Shown piece by piece: positions 21,701 to 29,150 of a DNA stretch of 64,000 bases. Made by a program: the position numbers and the translations under genes. Below the pieces are notes generated by a model that was not told where the DNA came from, made no database searches, and was given only the letters and a program-made list of their open reading frames with translations. Each line of letters starts with the position of its first letter. The first letter of the stretch is position 1. Source of the DNA: Trichobilharzia szidati (Eukaryota > Platyhelminthes > Trematoda > Strigeidida > Schistosomatidae); assembly GCA_944472155.2 (NCBI GenBank), contig OX235279.1, positions 119,404,110 through 119,468,109 of the forward strand. The letters are read 5' to 3'.

Positions 21701-24215
21701 GAGCCGGGGGTAAATTGGCTGGGCCGGGCGCCTTATGGCGTTTTAACACTTGGAGTTCCTTACGGACCTCCGCTTCGGTGGGTGGGTCGGTATTAACCGA
21801 CCAAGGAGCACTGGGGCTAATGACAGCAGATATTGAAGCTGGTGGCCAGCTAAACTTTCCCGAAGTGCTCTGCCCAGCGTTCCAGTCGTCTTTTGAAGCT
21901 GGTAATTGGCGTGCCATCTGCCTCACAGACCGTCTCGCTGACATCTTGTTTCTTGCTGCCGGTGGCTGGGATGAGTTGGAACAGCTTCCGACTGTTGCCA
22001 GATGCAGCAGCCGACTCCATCTCACCCGCACGTTCTGACCACCAGGCTTCGCGGTCCTTACGTAAACACTGTCTTATCTTGCGCGTCAGAGCCTTTCGCT
22101 TATTGCTGTATTCGCTGCCAGCCGGAATGGACCGGCGTTCATCCAGGAGGTGCAAGGAACTTGCAGAAACCCAGTGGTTTTTGGCGGAGCATTCTTTCAA
22201 GCCGCAAGCGGCTACATTCGCTCTTTGCATGGCACCTTGCAGATGAAGCCAATATTCATCTATACTACTTGGGGGGTTGCTGGCAAGCATTGACTGCAAC
22301 TCATTCTGATATTTCAAAGAAGTAGCAGGTGCTACTAGTTTGCTAACATCAATGTTTAGACGACGCCTTTTATGAACCCCACCAAATCGCAAGACGAACT
22401 TGGCACACACTAACGCATGATCGGAGTCCAGGCATGTGCTCCAGAAGGAGCGACAGTCTTGTATGCATCCTCGTCACCGGAAACTGACAGCAATATGATC
22501 GATCTGAGTCCAAGCTTGGTTCGCAGAGGGAGGACGCCAGGTAGCGCTACGGCGATGGTTGTGCAGGAAGTCGATGCTGGCTATAAATAGGTTGTGATCC
22601 GCGCAAAGCTGCAGAAGACGGTCCCCATTATCTGACCTGCGACCATGTAGTCCCCATTGACCACCTAGACGATTCTCCTCTGAGCTCAGACGCCCGACCT
22701 GTGCATTCAAGTCCCCAGCCAGCACTACGATATCCCTCCGACCCGTCTGTCTCAAGAGATCGCTAAGTTGGTGATAGAACTCATCCTTCATTGCATCCGG
22801 GCTGCAATCCGTTGATGCATAGGCAGAGACAACAAATAGACACCGCCTATCTGGCCTACTACTCCTTACTTTTGCATAACCTTCCAGCCTCACAGCACAT
22901 AAACGACTGTTAATGGGAATCCAGTCGAGCAGTGCAGCTTCGGCTCTAGCGCTCGGTGCGACACCAGCTACGCCGGATGCCGGCGCCACAGGGTCCCCGG
23001 ACAAGCGCAGGTGGTACATACTATTAAAACTTCCAGATGGAGAGGATAATCGAGGCACTTCACTGGGATCTTGAATGCGAGTCTCCGAAATGCAACAGAC
23101 ATCGATAGCGAAGCTTTCCAATGTTCTTACCAACCCTGCCTGTTCTCCGATTTGCATCAGCGTCCGAACATTGTAGGTGGCCAGCTTGAATGCGGCACGC
23201 GGTTTCAGGATATCTGTGTTAGATGTCACATTGGGGACAACTATTTTGAGGGTTACTCACTAACATCTCGAAACGACACAGATAGGCTAGGAATCCAGAC
23301 AAAGGCGAAGTGCTGTCGAAGGTTAAAAAGTCAAGTTGAGCAAAGGTAAACTACAGATATCTAAGTATAAAAATAAAAGTAAGGTTGGAAGGACATAAGT
23401 TGATGGAGGTATCATTATTTCTTGAAATCATTTTTGCTATCGCGCGGTGAGTTTCCACAACAGTTCGTTGCTTCATTTCATTTATTGTGTGAGGGCTGAG
23501 ATACTGCCCGGGCGCCCAGACCGAAGCAGGTGGTTTTCTTAAGGGACCACCCCCCGAGCCTTTGACTTGGAGTAAAATCCGCAAGGCAGCAGAGCAGCGT
23601 CAGGAGCTGCATTCCCATGGTTGCCCGTGACCCATGTGGGTTCATACGCCATTTGATCCGATTGAATTCTGGAGCCCATGTACCCCATGGTAACTGCTTT
23701 TAGTCTAACCGCTATCCAAACAACCTTCCTGACATGGTAGGACCTGCAGGGACATGAGTCCCAGCCAGTTTAGCTTGTTGGGTCACTGTGGCATTCAAGC
23801 CCGACCACCACGGCAAGGTAGCAGTTATCGGCCGGGAAAGTCTTAAGTTACGCATCTTCAAGGCCTCGAAAACAAATATTCGGCGATCCTAGATGTTGTC
23901 GCTGAAAATTATTAGCTTATTGATTTGTACTTATAATCAGTGGAAAGTATAATCGAATAGGACTCACTTTGTAAGGAATAACTGGGCTAACATTATGGTT
24001 ACGTAGAGGTGTATATTGTGCAGCAGATTCACTGTTTTAATCTATTCTAAAAAGCATATCTAGTATATAATTGTGACATAAATTCATCGCTTTGTTTTTT
24101 TCCAATTTGTATTTTGTATAAAACAATTTCCACAGTGGTATCGAAAATCCTATTACCTCCTCTCAGCAGTCTAATGAAGAAGCTTCCGCACTCGGATCTA
24201 TGCCTAGTCTTCCCT
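686..24215 (+). CDS. MAP7/ensconsin-family microtubule-associated protein, 11 exons, 5' partial
   Basis: Split gene assembled from exons at about 686-981, 2182-2794, 4702-4824, 7231-7385, 9346-9659, 10243-10360, 11189-11494, 13385-13662, 14495-14634, 19691-19757 and 24136-24215. Every exon starts after AG, ends before GT and joins its neighbour in a compatible phase. The protein has an N-terminal basic coiled coil, Ser/Thr/Pro-rich linkers, then a long E/R/K/Q helix ending in LKKKLDSIMSRVKRP. This layout matches the MAP7 family, whose N-terminal coiled coil binds microtubules and whose C-terminal MAP7 domain recruits kinesin-1 in animals (family knowledge). The 5' end lies outside the window. 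The 3' end is unresolved: splicing to the acceptor at 24353 gives an immediate TGA, and distant terminal exons are possible. Introns are stuffed with retroelements, mostly antisense to the gene. Confidence 0.8.
982..2181 (+). other. MAP7-like intron 1, no gene seen
   Basis: Bounded by GTAAGA and TTTTTTTAG. A short ORF at 1880-2152 has no recognisable product. No repeat was recognised. Confidence 0.5.
2182..2794 (+). CDS. MAP7-like gene, exon 2 of the visible part
   Basis: Follows the pyrimidine-rich acceptor TTTTTTTAG at 2181. The first codons (ARIDAIRERSAIRFG) continue the helix of the previous exon; a longer, basic Ser/Thr/Pro/Arg-rich stretch follows. The donor is GTTTGT at 2795, leaving one base (G). 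With TG of the next exon this makes a Val codon. The donor is weak, but the phase agreement supports it. The Ser-rich basic linker is typical of the region between the two coiled coils of MAP7 proteins. Confidence 0.75.
2795..4701 (+). other. MAP7-like intron 2 with a (TA)n tract
   Basis: No gene seen. A (TA)n microsatellite lies at about 3743-3771. A short ORF at 4241-4426 is not supported by splice logic or similarity. Confidence 0.5.
3743..3771. repeat. (TA)n microsatellite
   Basis: Uninterrupted TA dinucleotides within intron 2. Confidence 0.9.
4702..4824 (+). CDS. MAP7-like gene, exon 3 (linker)
   Basis: Acceptor TTAGTAG ends at 4701; donor GTAAGT starts at 4825. It enters with two bases (TG) completing the codon begun upstream and leaves one base (A). 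The product is a Ser/Thr/Arg/Pro-rich linker (PNRSSSSNECDKIGRP...). No domain is recognisable. Confidence 0.65.
5037..5735 (+). mobile_element. RTE-clade LINE (SR2-like), 5'-truncated copy I
   Basis: Sense-strand 3' piece matching the end of the complete element at 20040-23839. It begins in the C-terminal part of the RT ORF and carries NSEVRWRAFGHSGDH, LQWLVRVPRMSSRRLSYM and GTGWKKQRGGHPMT, followed by the same 3' UTR. The ORF is broken (TGA after the GIIA block near 5215, TAG after HPMT). It ends in an A/T-rich tail (TTAAATAAAAAG). 5' truncation is the usual outcome of target-primed reverse transcription. Confidence 0.8.
5741..7230 (+). other. Rest of MAP7-like intron 3
   Basis: No gene. 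It holds half of a repeat (6507-6560) that matches the inverted arms of the foldback at 11561-11833. Confidence 0.5.
6507..6560 (+). repeat. Single arm of a MITE-like repeat
   Basis: Begins CAACGAAATAAATGATAG and ends CTGTTGCTCTTGCTT, close to the right arm of the foldback at 11773-11833. No partner arm was seen nearby. Confidence 0.6.
7231..7385 (+). CDS. MAP7-like gene, exon 4 (Pro/Ser/Lys linker)
   Basis: Acceptor TTCGGTTTTAG ends at 7230 and donor GTAAGT begins at 7386. It is 155 bp: two bases complete the previous codon and 51 codons follow, leaving in phase 0. It encodes NLQTTKRNNSARIPPLM and KPILPSKPRSPPASTSK, a basic Pro-rich linker like those that strengthen microtubule binding in MAPs (inference). 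There is no start codon, so simple ORF scans miss it. Confidence 0.7.
7943..8281 (+). pseudogene. PLE-D reverse transcriptase C-terminal remnant
   Basis: A 112-codon open stretch. FLDCLVKR resembles the end of the palm domain and RKPTNS the following PLE motif. A helical block (NLINRAKRLVTKEEDISKEL) parallels residues 200-240 of the PLE-C ORF. The catalytic YVDD part is missing because of 5' truncation, and the downstream endonuclease is split by stops. Confidence 0.75.
9031..9078 (+). ncRNA. Hammerhead-ribozyme-like fold in PLE-D
   Basis: Core CTGAAGA at 9036-9042 fits the hammerhead rule CUGANGA; GAAA is at 9065-9068. Stem I pairs TTCC (9032-9035) with GGAA (9073-9076). Stem II pairs GTTCGG with CCAAAC with one mismatch. 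Stem III is minimal (AC/GU). One extra A lies between the core and stem II. Hammerheads in PLE terminal repeats are known; whether this copy cleaves is unknown. Confidence 0.55.
9346..9659 (+). CDS. MAP7-like gene, exon 5 (linker into the MAP7 helix)
   Basis: Acceptor TTTTTCTAAG ends at 9345. The exon starts EFETDLTNLVPPPKSDN, runs through an acidic Thr/Val-rich linker, and ends in the start of a long helix (IYRAKLVEQRRLAKERMEEE). Donor GTGAGT is at 9660, leaving two bases (AG). About 205 bp of this exon, plus some 150 bp of the preceding intron, recur in antisense in a later intron (15376-16592). Confidence 0.8.
9660..10242 (+). other. MAP7-like intron 5, no gene seen
   Basis: Bounded by GTGAGT and TCTCTAG; no recognisable repeat. 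Confidence 0.5.
10243..10360 (+). CDS. MAP7-like gene, exon 6 (MAP7 helix)
   Basis: Acceptor TCTATCTCTAG ends at 10242; donor GTAATT begins at 10361. The 118-bp exon takes two bases from exon 5 to form Arg and leaves in phase 0. It is pure charged helix (RMEEQNRIKKEQERLAAEE, then RKEEAQRAIEARKAAE), the core of the MAP7 C-terminal domain. Confidence 0.8.
10361..11188 (+). other. MAP7-like intron 6
   Basis: No gene. A tRNA-like stretch at about 10875-10935 (GTGGTTCAAATTTCA resembles a pol III B box) may be a decayed SINE head, but this is weak. Confidence 0.35.
11189..11494 (+). CDS. MAP7-like gene, exon 7 (end of the MAP7 domain)
   Basis: Acceptor CTATCAAG ends at 11188; donor GTAAGT starts at 11495; phase 0 on both sides. 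It begins RQAEEERLKKKQQIEEERVM and reaches KKLDSIMSRVKRP, the family's signature end of the domain (ERLERKKRIEEIMKRTR-like in vertebrates). It continues into a Thr/Val/Asn-rich acidic tail. Confidence 0.85.
11561..11833. mobile_element. MITE-like foldback with 61-bp inverted repeats
   Basis: The arms 11561-11621 and 11773-11833 are reverse complements without gaps. I count five mismatches, all transitions. The outer ends read AAGCAAGAACAACAG. The 151-bp middle has no ORF of note. It resembles a non-autonomous DNA transposon, but no target duplication was recognised. A single related arm lies at 6507-6560. Confidence 0.6.
11834..13384 (+). other. Rest of MAP7-like intron 7, no gene seen
   Basis: A+T-rich, no convincing ORF, RNA or repeat. 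Confidence 0.5.
13385..13662 (+). CDS. MAP7-like gene, exon 8 (acidic tail)
   Basis: Acceptor TTTCAG ends at 13384 and donor GTATTG starts at 13663. The 278-bp exon enters in phase 0 and leaves two bases (AG). It is open throughout: acidic Ser-rich (PPSEDDTEIRAGSSSTDTEE), then a short conserved-looking block IFKSALLQSMLGGGRLSTRA. It has no usable Met at its start. Confidence 0.75.
13663..14494 (+). other. MAP7-like intron 8, no gene seen
   Basis: Bounded by GTATTG and TCTTTTTAAG; nothing recognisable inside. Confidence 0.5.
14495..14634 (+). CDS. MAP7-like gene, exon 9
   Basis: Acceptor TCTTTTTAAG ends at 14494, donor GTAAGT starts at 14635. One base completes Arg with AG of exon 8. The exon encodes a Ser/Asn-rich acidic stretch (RRNSSSVSEDTLKSNI, then EVDEDSPTKSVVS) and leaves one base (G). 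Confidence 0.7.
14635..15375 (+). other. Start of MAP7-like intron 9
   Basis: No gene. A block at about 14945-14998 (CACATCTGTGCGAAGTTCTA, then GTTGAAACCAG) recurs at 31978-32030 and, inverted, near 16798-16838. It is a dispersed repeat of unknown family. Confidence 0.4.
15376..16592 (-). repeat. Inverted duplication of MAP7 exon 5 and its acceptor, split by a LINE
   Basis: 15376-15615 is the reverse complement of roughly 9313-9550: intron tail, acceptor CTAAG and the first ~205 bp of exon 5. 16483-16592 is the reverse complement of roughly 9200-9312. A LINE fragment (15616-16482) separates the halves. The copied exon remains open for about 60 codons on the minus strand with only a few substitutions (for example GEVTNN for GEVINN). 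It lies antisense in intron 9 of the same gene. Confidence 0.85.
15616..16482 (-). mobile_element. RTE-like LINE family 2, 5'-truncated insertion
   Basis: Minus strand: starts at ISIDFEKAFDCVDREV (RT motif A region), continues through the motif B region GVNTGVRQGCCLLSPMIFLI and LDFADD (motif C, stop next), then the C-terminal IPRVTWRRSCEEELKQYG near the 3' end. The 3' end matches the copy at 45130-47040. The flanks CATAGAAATACATA / CATTATATTACATA look like a decayed target duplication. It is a dead copy. Confidence 0.75.
16593..18730 (-). mobile_element. Degenerate RTE-like LINE fragments (family 1b, SR2-like)
   Basis: Minus strand. Endonuclease remnant at 18117-18443 (LLDWIPVDSRKCAVRLHESL, VSAYVPTDC, GDFNAQLG). 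A linker/RT start lies at 17188-17541 (DRERWWATKEIEKASAIGNN, LKRWKEHYKEQFN, INTDPP-like DIDTGPP). A second partial copy of the RT start lies at about 16600-16790 (PDGMTPEVF occurs in both). Many stops. The RT catalytic half is absent. Its protein resembles the complete element at 20040-23839 but is clearly diverged. Confidence 0.75.
17489..18019. repeat. 531-bp direct duplication, copy 1
   Basis: Almost identical, with no length change, to 24540-25070 (offset 7051); one difference noted near the left end. Neither end coincides with a LINE end, although the contents are LINE family 1b. Confidence 0.85.
18740..19080 (+). mobile_element. Solo LTR of a Ty3/gypsy-like element, + orientation
   Basis: Starts TGTGGTGAGAGC and ends TTGTTACA (TG...CA). 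GTAT at 18736-18739 and again at 19081-19084 is a 4-bp target duplication. It contains TATAAATACGTG (TATA-like) and AATAAACG (polyA-signal-like) near the 3' side. Its first ~80 bp are duplicated internally (GTGGTGAGAG at 18741 and about 18823). The stretch TGCCTGGTCCTTGTCTT recurs inverted in the LTR at 62855-63201. Family assignment is by look only. Confidence 0.7.
19085..19690 (+). other. MAP7-like intron 9, right end
   Basis: No gene seen. A short minus ORF (19076-19339) shows no recognisable domain. Confidence 0.4.
19691..19757 (+). CDS. MAP7-like gene, small exon 10 (67 bp)
   Basis: Found by phase logic. Exon 9 leaves one base, while the exon at 24136 reads sensibly only after two. This segment has an acceptor (ATATATGTAG, ending at 19690) and a perfect donor GTAAGT at 19758. 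It takes one base to form Val, reads QRSFQDASQNGHDNLPHCNG, and leaves two bases (AA) that give Asn with the next exon. A nested frame from ATG 19721 is a shadow. Confidence 0.6.
20028..20039. repeat. 12-bp target duplication, left copy
   Basis: AGTCTTAAGTTA, identical to 23840-23851 on the other side of the RTE element. Confidence 0.9.
20370..23229 (-). pseudogene. RTE endonuclease-reverse transcriptase ORF, disrupted
   Basis: From Met at 23229: APE-type endonuclease with LATYNVRTL, CISETRIQ, VVSAYASTDC, LAGDLNAQVG and QIDHIAVS. Then a helical linker (KIRQCLRKDREAWWSERAGE), RT with HRGISLLPVASKLL, VFLDIRAAFDSLDR (motif A), GVRPGCPISPLLFNFAIDD (motif B) and EYADDIVLL (motif C), then a C-terminal domain (LYTCETWDLRTEDVRPL, LRSIACIRWHHRVSN). 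Lesions: in-frame TGA at 22474-22476, a frameshift near 21880 (AEHFGK to FSWPPAS), TAG at 20910-20912, and TAG after HPMT at 20370. Three of these stops fall where Trp is expected or likely. All key active-site residues remain. Confidence 0.85.
23230..23839 (-). other. 5' UTR of the RTE element
   Basis: On the element strand it starts CCCGGCCGATAACTGC and runs about 610 bp to the first Met of the endonuclease. It is G+C-richer than the flanking intron. A shorter, diverged version precedes copy IV (near 36350-36520). It probably holds the internal promoter, as in other LINEs (inference). Confidence 0.6.
23840..23851. repeat. 12-bp target duplication, right copy
   Basis: AGTCTTAAGTTA, matching 20028-20039. 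Confidence 0.9.
24136..24215 (+). CDS. MAP7-like gene, exon 11 (last supported exon)
   Basis: Acceptor TTTCCACAG ends at 24135; donor GTAAGT starts at 24216. With two bases from exon 10 it reads GIENPITSSQQSNEEASALG then SMPSLP and leaves one base (T). Joining it to the strong acceptor at 24352 creates TGA at once, so that join could be the natural stop. A join to 61889 would give Cys and a short acidic tail. The end of the protein is therefore open. Confidence 0.55.
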
Positions 24216-24240
24216 GTAAGTATTGTTGGCTTGCAATTGT

Positions 24241-24300
24241 GATATATATATATATATATATGTATGTATGCATATATATGTATGTGTATATATATACATT
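24241..24300. repeat. (TA)n/(TATG)n microsatellite
   Basis: TATATA followed by TATG-type units just downstream of exon 11's donor. Confidence 0.85.
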
Positions 24301-24539
24301 AGTTACAACTGTTAGTTCATTGATTAAAGATTATTTTATCCATCGCTTTCAGGAATGGACAGCCGTCTAATACCAACATTACAAACTGCACCGTGATGGC
24401 GAGCCACCTAGATTGGTGGGTACATTTGAAACTTAACTGATAGAATTCAGTCTTCACCAAATAGAGGACTAGGCACATCACACTAGTTACTAACTAGCGT
24501 CCAATGAAAAGTATCTCTTCCATCTGTGCCGACTTAGTT

Positions 24540-25070
24540 GCCCACCACTGTTCACGGTCATTGCTGAGGGTTCTCGGTTTCCGGTTGAGCACTTTTCGTT
24601 CCTTATCATATTCGGAGCTCGCCAGGATCAGTCCTCTTGCGTCAGTCAGTTCGGATGAGATGGTAGAAATCCAATGGCTCTAACTAACTTTAGGTTGCAG
24701 GTTATTAACAGCTTTTAAAGCTGTCTCACCAGCTAACTGTATGTTGTGACAGGCTACTTGTCGACCGCATCTACCCGTTTCTCTATCTCTTTCTTAAATA
24801 GGGACTCAGTGTCCTGATCAAGTCGGGGGCGTAACTGCTTCGCTGCCAACAGTTTTATGTGTCCGTTTAGTTGTAAGCGTAAACGTGCGCCACCCAGGGC
24901 ATGATCAGATTCTACGCACGTGTTCCAGAAGGAGTGGCAGTCTTCTACTGTTCCTTGTCAACGATAGCCTATTGGTATGTGGTCTATTTGAGTCCAACGT
25001 TGATTTGGTGATGGAGGTCGCTAGGTTAGGCAATACCTCTCTTTTTGCCTAAAGTTATTGCTGACTAGGA
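24540..25070. repeat. 531-bp direct duplication, copy 2
   Basis: Copy of 17489-18019, including the same decayed LINE codons. It abuts unrelated sequence on both sides. Confidence 0.85.
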
Positions 25071-25295
25071 ACAGATGATTACTGGAAAGGAACTGAAGAA
25101 GGCGATGTACAAGAAGTTGAAGAATATGGAGGCTAGGTGTCGGGTGCTATGTAATGAGGGGAAATCAATAGACGAGGCTGTGAACTTACATCAACTTATA
25201 TGGTTAGGACATGTGTTATGTATGCGTAGCCCATCGTCTTGCTGGATAGGCGATGTTAGCTGACAATGTCCGGAGAAAGATACGTTTGGGCTAGA
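25071..25295 (+). mobile_element. C-terminal fragment of a third RTE-like LINE
   Basis: The open stretch 25075-25263 reads KSIDEAVNLHQLIWLGHVLC, similar to the WLGHVLRMP block near the C terminus of RTE-type LINE proteins. It is cut by the gypsy LTR at 25296. Confidence 0.6.
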
Positions 25296-25542
25296 TGGCA
25301 GTGTATATTGGGGCAATTGATACATAAATTTGATATTCCTTATCTTTATTTATCTCTATTCGTACATCATTTGCGAATTGTTAGAACATCACCACATTCG
25401 ATAGTTTGTTGGATTCGGCACAGTGTTGTAACGTTCTTCTCATAGTCCTCTTCTTCGATTGCGTTTTCCAGTGCGCAAAACATACTGTTACTTTCCTGAT
25501 GTCGTTTACTGATATACTACTTATGTCTGACTATGAGTAGCA
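25296..25542 (-). repeat. 3' LTR of the gypsy element
   Basis: 247 bp, near-identical to the split 5' LTR. It has 15 bp (around 25461-25476) missing from the other LTR. Confidence 0.85.
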
Positions 25543-25644
25543 CTCCAATCACTCCCACCCTCATTGTAAATTCTTTCCTGTAACCGCCTTGACCGACAAA
25601 CAGAGGTTCCATCCCGCTGGTTTTCGGGTTTCTCGTCTTGACAT

Positions 25645-25980
25645 TCATGTATCTATCTTTGCAGCAGACTGGTATTTGTTGTTTTTCCTATATTTCCTCA
25701 CTTTTTGTGTACACTTGACCTCCTTCCCATCTTGGGAAGTTTCCTGATCCTGACCCACCTCCGGTAGTATAGTTCCGTTTTCTACATTCCACCTGGTCGC
25801 CTGTTTCAAATGGCTTCTATTCTTTGATTTGTTTCTTACCAGCTTTCTCGATGTCTGTCTTTGGCTTGTCTCGTATATTCTGAATAGCCTGTTTCCGCTC
25901 ACTTTTCTATCTCCTACTGTTCGAATGTTGTTGTTGTGGCCAAGTCTTATGGTGCGCCGACAAGCGTGGTTTCCTCCCAT
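25645..25980 (-). pseudogene. gypsy region downstream of the integrase core
   Basis: A basic, Lys/Arg-rich open stretch (SGNRLFRIYETSQRQTSRKL). It lies where the integrase C terminus of a Ty3/gypsy element is expected. Assignment is by position only. Confidence 0.5.
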
Positions 25981-26197
25981 ACATCAGCTTGAAGGGCGAT
26001 TTTCTGTTGTCCCCTGCATTATGGCACGATATGCCAGTAATACCGAAGGTAGGTCAGTACCCCAGTTGCCTCTCTTCGCAGTTAGTCACTCCTTGAGTGT
26101 ACGATTATTCCTTTCTGTTAGGCCGTTTGTCTGAAGTTGATACGAAATCACTCTAATTCTTCTAACACCCAATGCCTCCAGACGAGTCTTAAACTCC

Positions 26198-26560
26198 TCA
26201 CTCTAAAAACAGGGACCTTGATGTGCCAATATCACCTTTGGTACACCATGATCCGCCACAATATGTCGAATTACCGACTCGGTTACAGTCTTGGCGCGCT
26301 GACCTGGAATCTCCACGGCGTTTACCCACCGCGTGGCGTGTTCCGTCATTACCAAAATGTATTGATTTCCACTCGACGTTTGAGGGAAAGGACCCGTTAT
26401 GTCGACTGACCACAATTCATCGACTGATGCCACGGGAATCGTTTGTAGCGGTGGTCAAATGCACTAATCACTCTTTATCATTTGCCACTGTGGGCTAGCG
26501 AGTATGTAGTTTTCATATTTGGCCAGTACGCACTTTGGCTCACTAGATCATGTGTCTATG
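26198..26560 (-). pseudogene. gypsy integrase core remnant
   Basis: Minus-strand ELWSVDITGPFPQTSSGNQY then VMTEHATRWVNAVEI matches the first catalytic Asp region of retroelement integrases. VIRHIVADHGVPKVILAHQG holds the second (usually SDxG; here HQG, so the Asp is lost). Frameshifted before the Glu. A catalytic-residue change fits a dead copy. Confidence 0.8.
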
Positions 26561-26751
26561 CAACGCCTGTATGGGCTAGTTGGTGGCATTCATGAATTAC
26601 CTCACGACGAAGGCTCTTTAGCATTACCGTAACCCAGCTACTATCATTATCTTTCCAAGTTAGGACGCCGAGAGCGTTTAGTTTTGAGTCTATGTTTGTG
26701 ATATAGTAGTACCTTTAACTCTGTATTCTCTGCTGACATGTCGAATTCTTT

Positions 26752-27250
26752 TCATTCACTTATCATCTGGATGACTGCCTTAACAGTAGGATCCGACTTC
26801 TGGCGGTGAACAAGTTGTAAGGGATCTTGCTCGGAAGCGTTCACTGCATATGCTACTTTTGGTAGTTCGCCCTCGTTATCTGATCTCGACAAGTAGTCAG
26901 TTATTAAATTTCTTTTTCTTGGGATATGTTTAATTGTGAAATTATATTCTTGTAGGAGTAACATCCATCGTGACAACTTCCCTAATGGATCCCTTGCTGT
27001 TTTCAACCACTGCAGAGGTTTTTGGTCGGTTGGAATCGACAGACGAGCGAGTACGGTCTCCATTTTCCTGGTGCCTATATAATGGCTAAAAACTCCTTTT
27101 CCACCGTAGAATACTTTTGTTCTGCAAGTGTCAACACACAGCTAGCATATTCAACAACCCCATCCGTTTGTCTTCAGACAGCACCTATATCGTAATCACT
27201 TGCATCTGTCGAAACTGTGAACTGCTTCCAGGCATTGGCAGTTTGGATGT
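26752..27250 (-). pseudogene. gypsy RNase H remnant
   Basis: TDASDYDIGAV and EYAS...LAEQKYSTVEKEFLAI lie in a broken frame above 27063. Then TDQKPLQWLKTARDPLGKLS, EYNFTIKHIPRKRNLITDYL and SRSDNEG follow in the open stretch 26752-27063. These are the standard RNase H and tether motifs of Ty3/gypsy pol. Confidence 0.85.
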
Positions 27251-27299
27251 CATCCGTTGACCATCTAACAGCTCTTCAATTTGATCAACCGTTCACTGT

Positions 27300-28332
27300 A
27301 CCTCTTCCGTCCACGTGAATTTCGGGTTACTCAGCAACCTATACAGGGGCTATGCTATCTCGTTGAAGTTTTTGACAAATCAGCTGTAAAATGCCGCTCT
27401 TCCCAAAAACTGTCTCAGTTTTCGTTTTGAATTTTGTCCTTCACTGGTTTCGACAGTGAGGCTTTTCTCACGTAGTGGTCTTATTTCTCCATTTCCCACT
27501 TTATAACCCAGGAGGACGACAATATTTTTGGCTATTTGGAACTTGTTCTTATTAATACATAGTCAAAATTGATCAATTCTTTTTAGATGGCTTCGATATG
27601 GTCTATATGATTGCTTTCTGTCTCACTATACACAACAAAGTCGTTTCCGTATGCTTCTACGTTCTTCAGACCCTTCAGTAATAAGGTCATTAGTCTTCTG
27701 AACCAATCCAAATGGCATTCGTTTAAACTTTTATTCTTTCTGCCCAACCGTGAACATTGTTTTTCCTCGGTCACTTTCTGGAATTGGGATCTGCCAGTAA
27801 CCGATCTTAGGTCGAAAACGGTGAGTAACTTTTCTGAAGGCGATCAAGAGTTTCTGTTACGGTTGGCATTGCACACTGTTTTACTTCCGTGAAGCTATTC
27901 AGCTCTCTGAAATCGACACAAGATCTATATTTACTGTTAGCTTTCTTTACCAAAAAGTATTGACGAACTGTACGGGCTATCGGATTCTTCGATTATTCTG
28001 TCGCTTAACATTCCTATGACTTATCGGTTAATTTCTTCTAGGTACACGGGAACTCGTTGCGCTGAGAAGACTGTCTTCCCCGGATTCTTCAGTGGGATGT
28101 CATGCTTTGCCTTATCACCATAACCGTAGGGTTCTCCATTTTAAGTGAATAAGCCGTCATATTTACTCATCAACATGGTGAGACTTGGTAATTCTTCTGG
28201 AACAATCGTTGTGGTTTCTACCTCAGCGACTTCGCTGTTCTCATGTATCCCAAACTGTCCATGGTTTGTGAGCATTCTCCTATTCTTTATATCGTCTACG
28301 GTGCCTAATTCTCTAAAAGAGTCTGCTCCCAA
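27300..28332 (-). pseudogene. gypsy protease C-terminus and RT remnant
   Basis: GADSFRELGTV at the start of the open stretch 28141-28332 fits the end of an aspartic protease (ILGxDF-like). Further on, FGNDFVVYSE-like NDFVVYSETESNHIDHIEAI (27583-27774) takes the place of the RT YxDD block, with the YADD/YVDD signature degraded. The frame is broken between the parts. Confidence 0.65.
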
Positions 28333-29150
28333 AATCGTTCGCCTTATATCTGACGTTACAGTGAACGGATGTCGTATTTTCCTTGTTCCGACCTCTGCAC
28401 TGCGGTCTGAAACACCAAGAATCTGTATAGGATGTCCCCCTACCGTCTGAACTGCTAAAGTGCACGCTTATTTCCTTACACTGTTCTCTACCTGTCAACA
28501 TTTGTTGTTGTCTTTCTCGTATCTGCATAGCTGCCACCTGCTGTTTCAACTCTTCAATCTTTTTAGATTCTTGGCATTCAGTCATCATTGAAGCAACATG
28601 TGAAGTTATTAGTTGCTTTGTGATCTTTGCCATTTCGTGAATACACATCGGTTGAGCTGCGTTAACTAGCTGCGAATGATGAGCGATATCCGTAGGGGCG
28701 CATTCGATGAACTAGGAAGCTAGCAACCGCCCCCGCAAATCTTCGTCCAAGGTGGGTAATGAGCATCGCAGAAGATTCGTCAGCGTTATTGCGAGAACCA
28801 ACGGATCCCCGTCCCGACCAAGCCTCAGGGTCCGGAACTTCTGCAACGCCCCTTGTCTGTCTGCGTGGGGCTGTCGAACCCGTACACGAGCTTCTTAACG
28901 ACCTTGTCCCACGCCGCCTCACTTTTAACCTCCCGGGCATCATCGTAGGCAGCATTCGTACGGCCTCAGCAGGGTCCCCAAGACGACCAGCTTCACCCTC
29001 TGCTCCCGAACTTCAGCGAGGTCCGCGACAGCCTCAAAGTCCCTGTGGAATGTCCTCACATCTCCCTCCTCGAACATCTGACTCCACGGCACCTCCATTT
29101 TCGGCAGAAGCAGTGATACTAATTGTAAGGAAGAAAAGACCAGTGAGGCT
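28313..29150 (-). pseudogene. gypsy gag and protease start, frame-broken
   Basis: Minus strand, near 29070: EGDVRTFHRDFEAVADLAEV, then (other frame) EVKSEAAWDKVVKKLVYGFD, resembling gag capsid of schistosome gypsy-like elements. Then a coiled coil KKIEELKQQVAAMQIRERQQ and a protease start. No CCHC zinc knuckle was seen, so part has been deleted. Confidence 0.6.

Larger units (their letters stand above)
20040..23839 (-). mobile_element. Full-length RTE-clade LINE (SR2-like), copy II
   Basis: A 3.8-kb element in reverse in intron 10. On its own strand it has a ~600-bp 5' UTR, an endonuclease-RT ORF, a 3' UTR (TGTGTTAGGTTAGCATCAAT at its start) and a tail of ATAAATAATAAA type. A perfect 12-bp duplication (AGTCTTAAGTTA) flanks it, so both ends are defined. 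It matches RTE-type LINEs, which have a single ORF with an APE endonuclease and no second ORF. The ORF carries several lesions, so this copy is probably not autonomous. Confidence 0.9.

Noticed and set aside
21556..22038. 160-codon + strand ORF
   Set aside because: Antisense of the RTE RT and linker; G+C-rich coding strands leave open reverse frames.
24353..24404. Coding exon reading MDSRLIPTLQTAP
   Set aside because: Joining exon 11 gives TGA at the junction, so this reading is not reached in phase.
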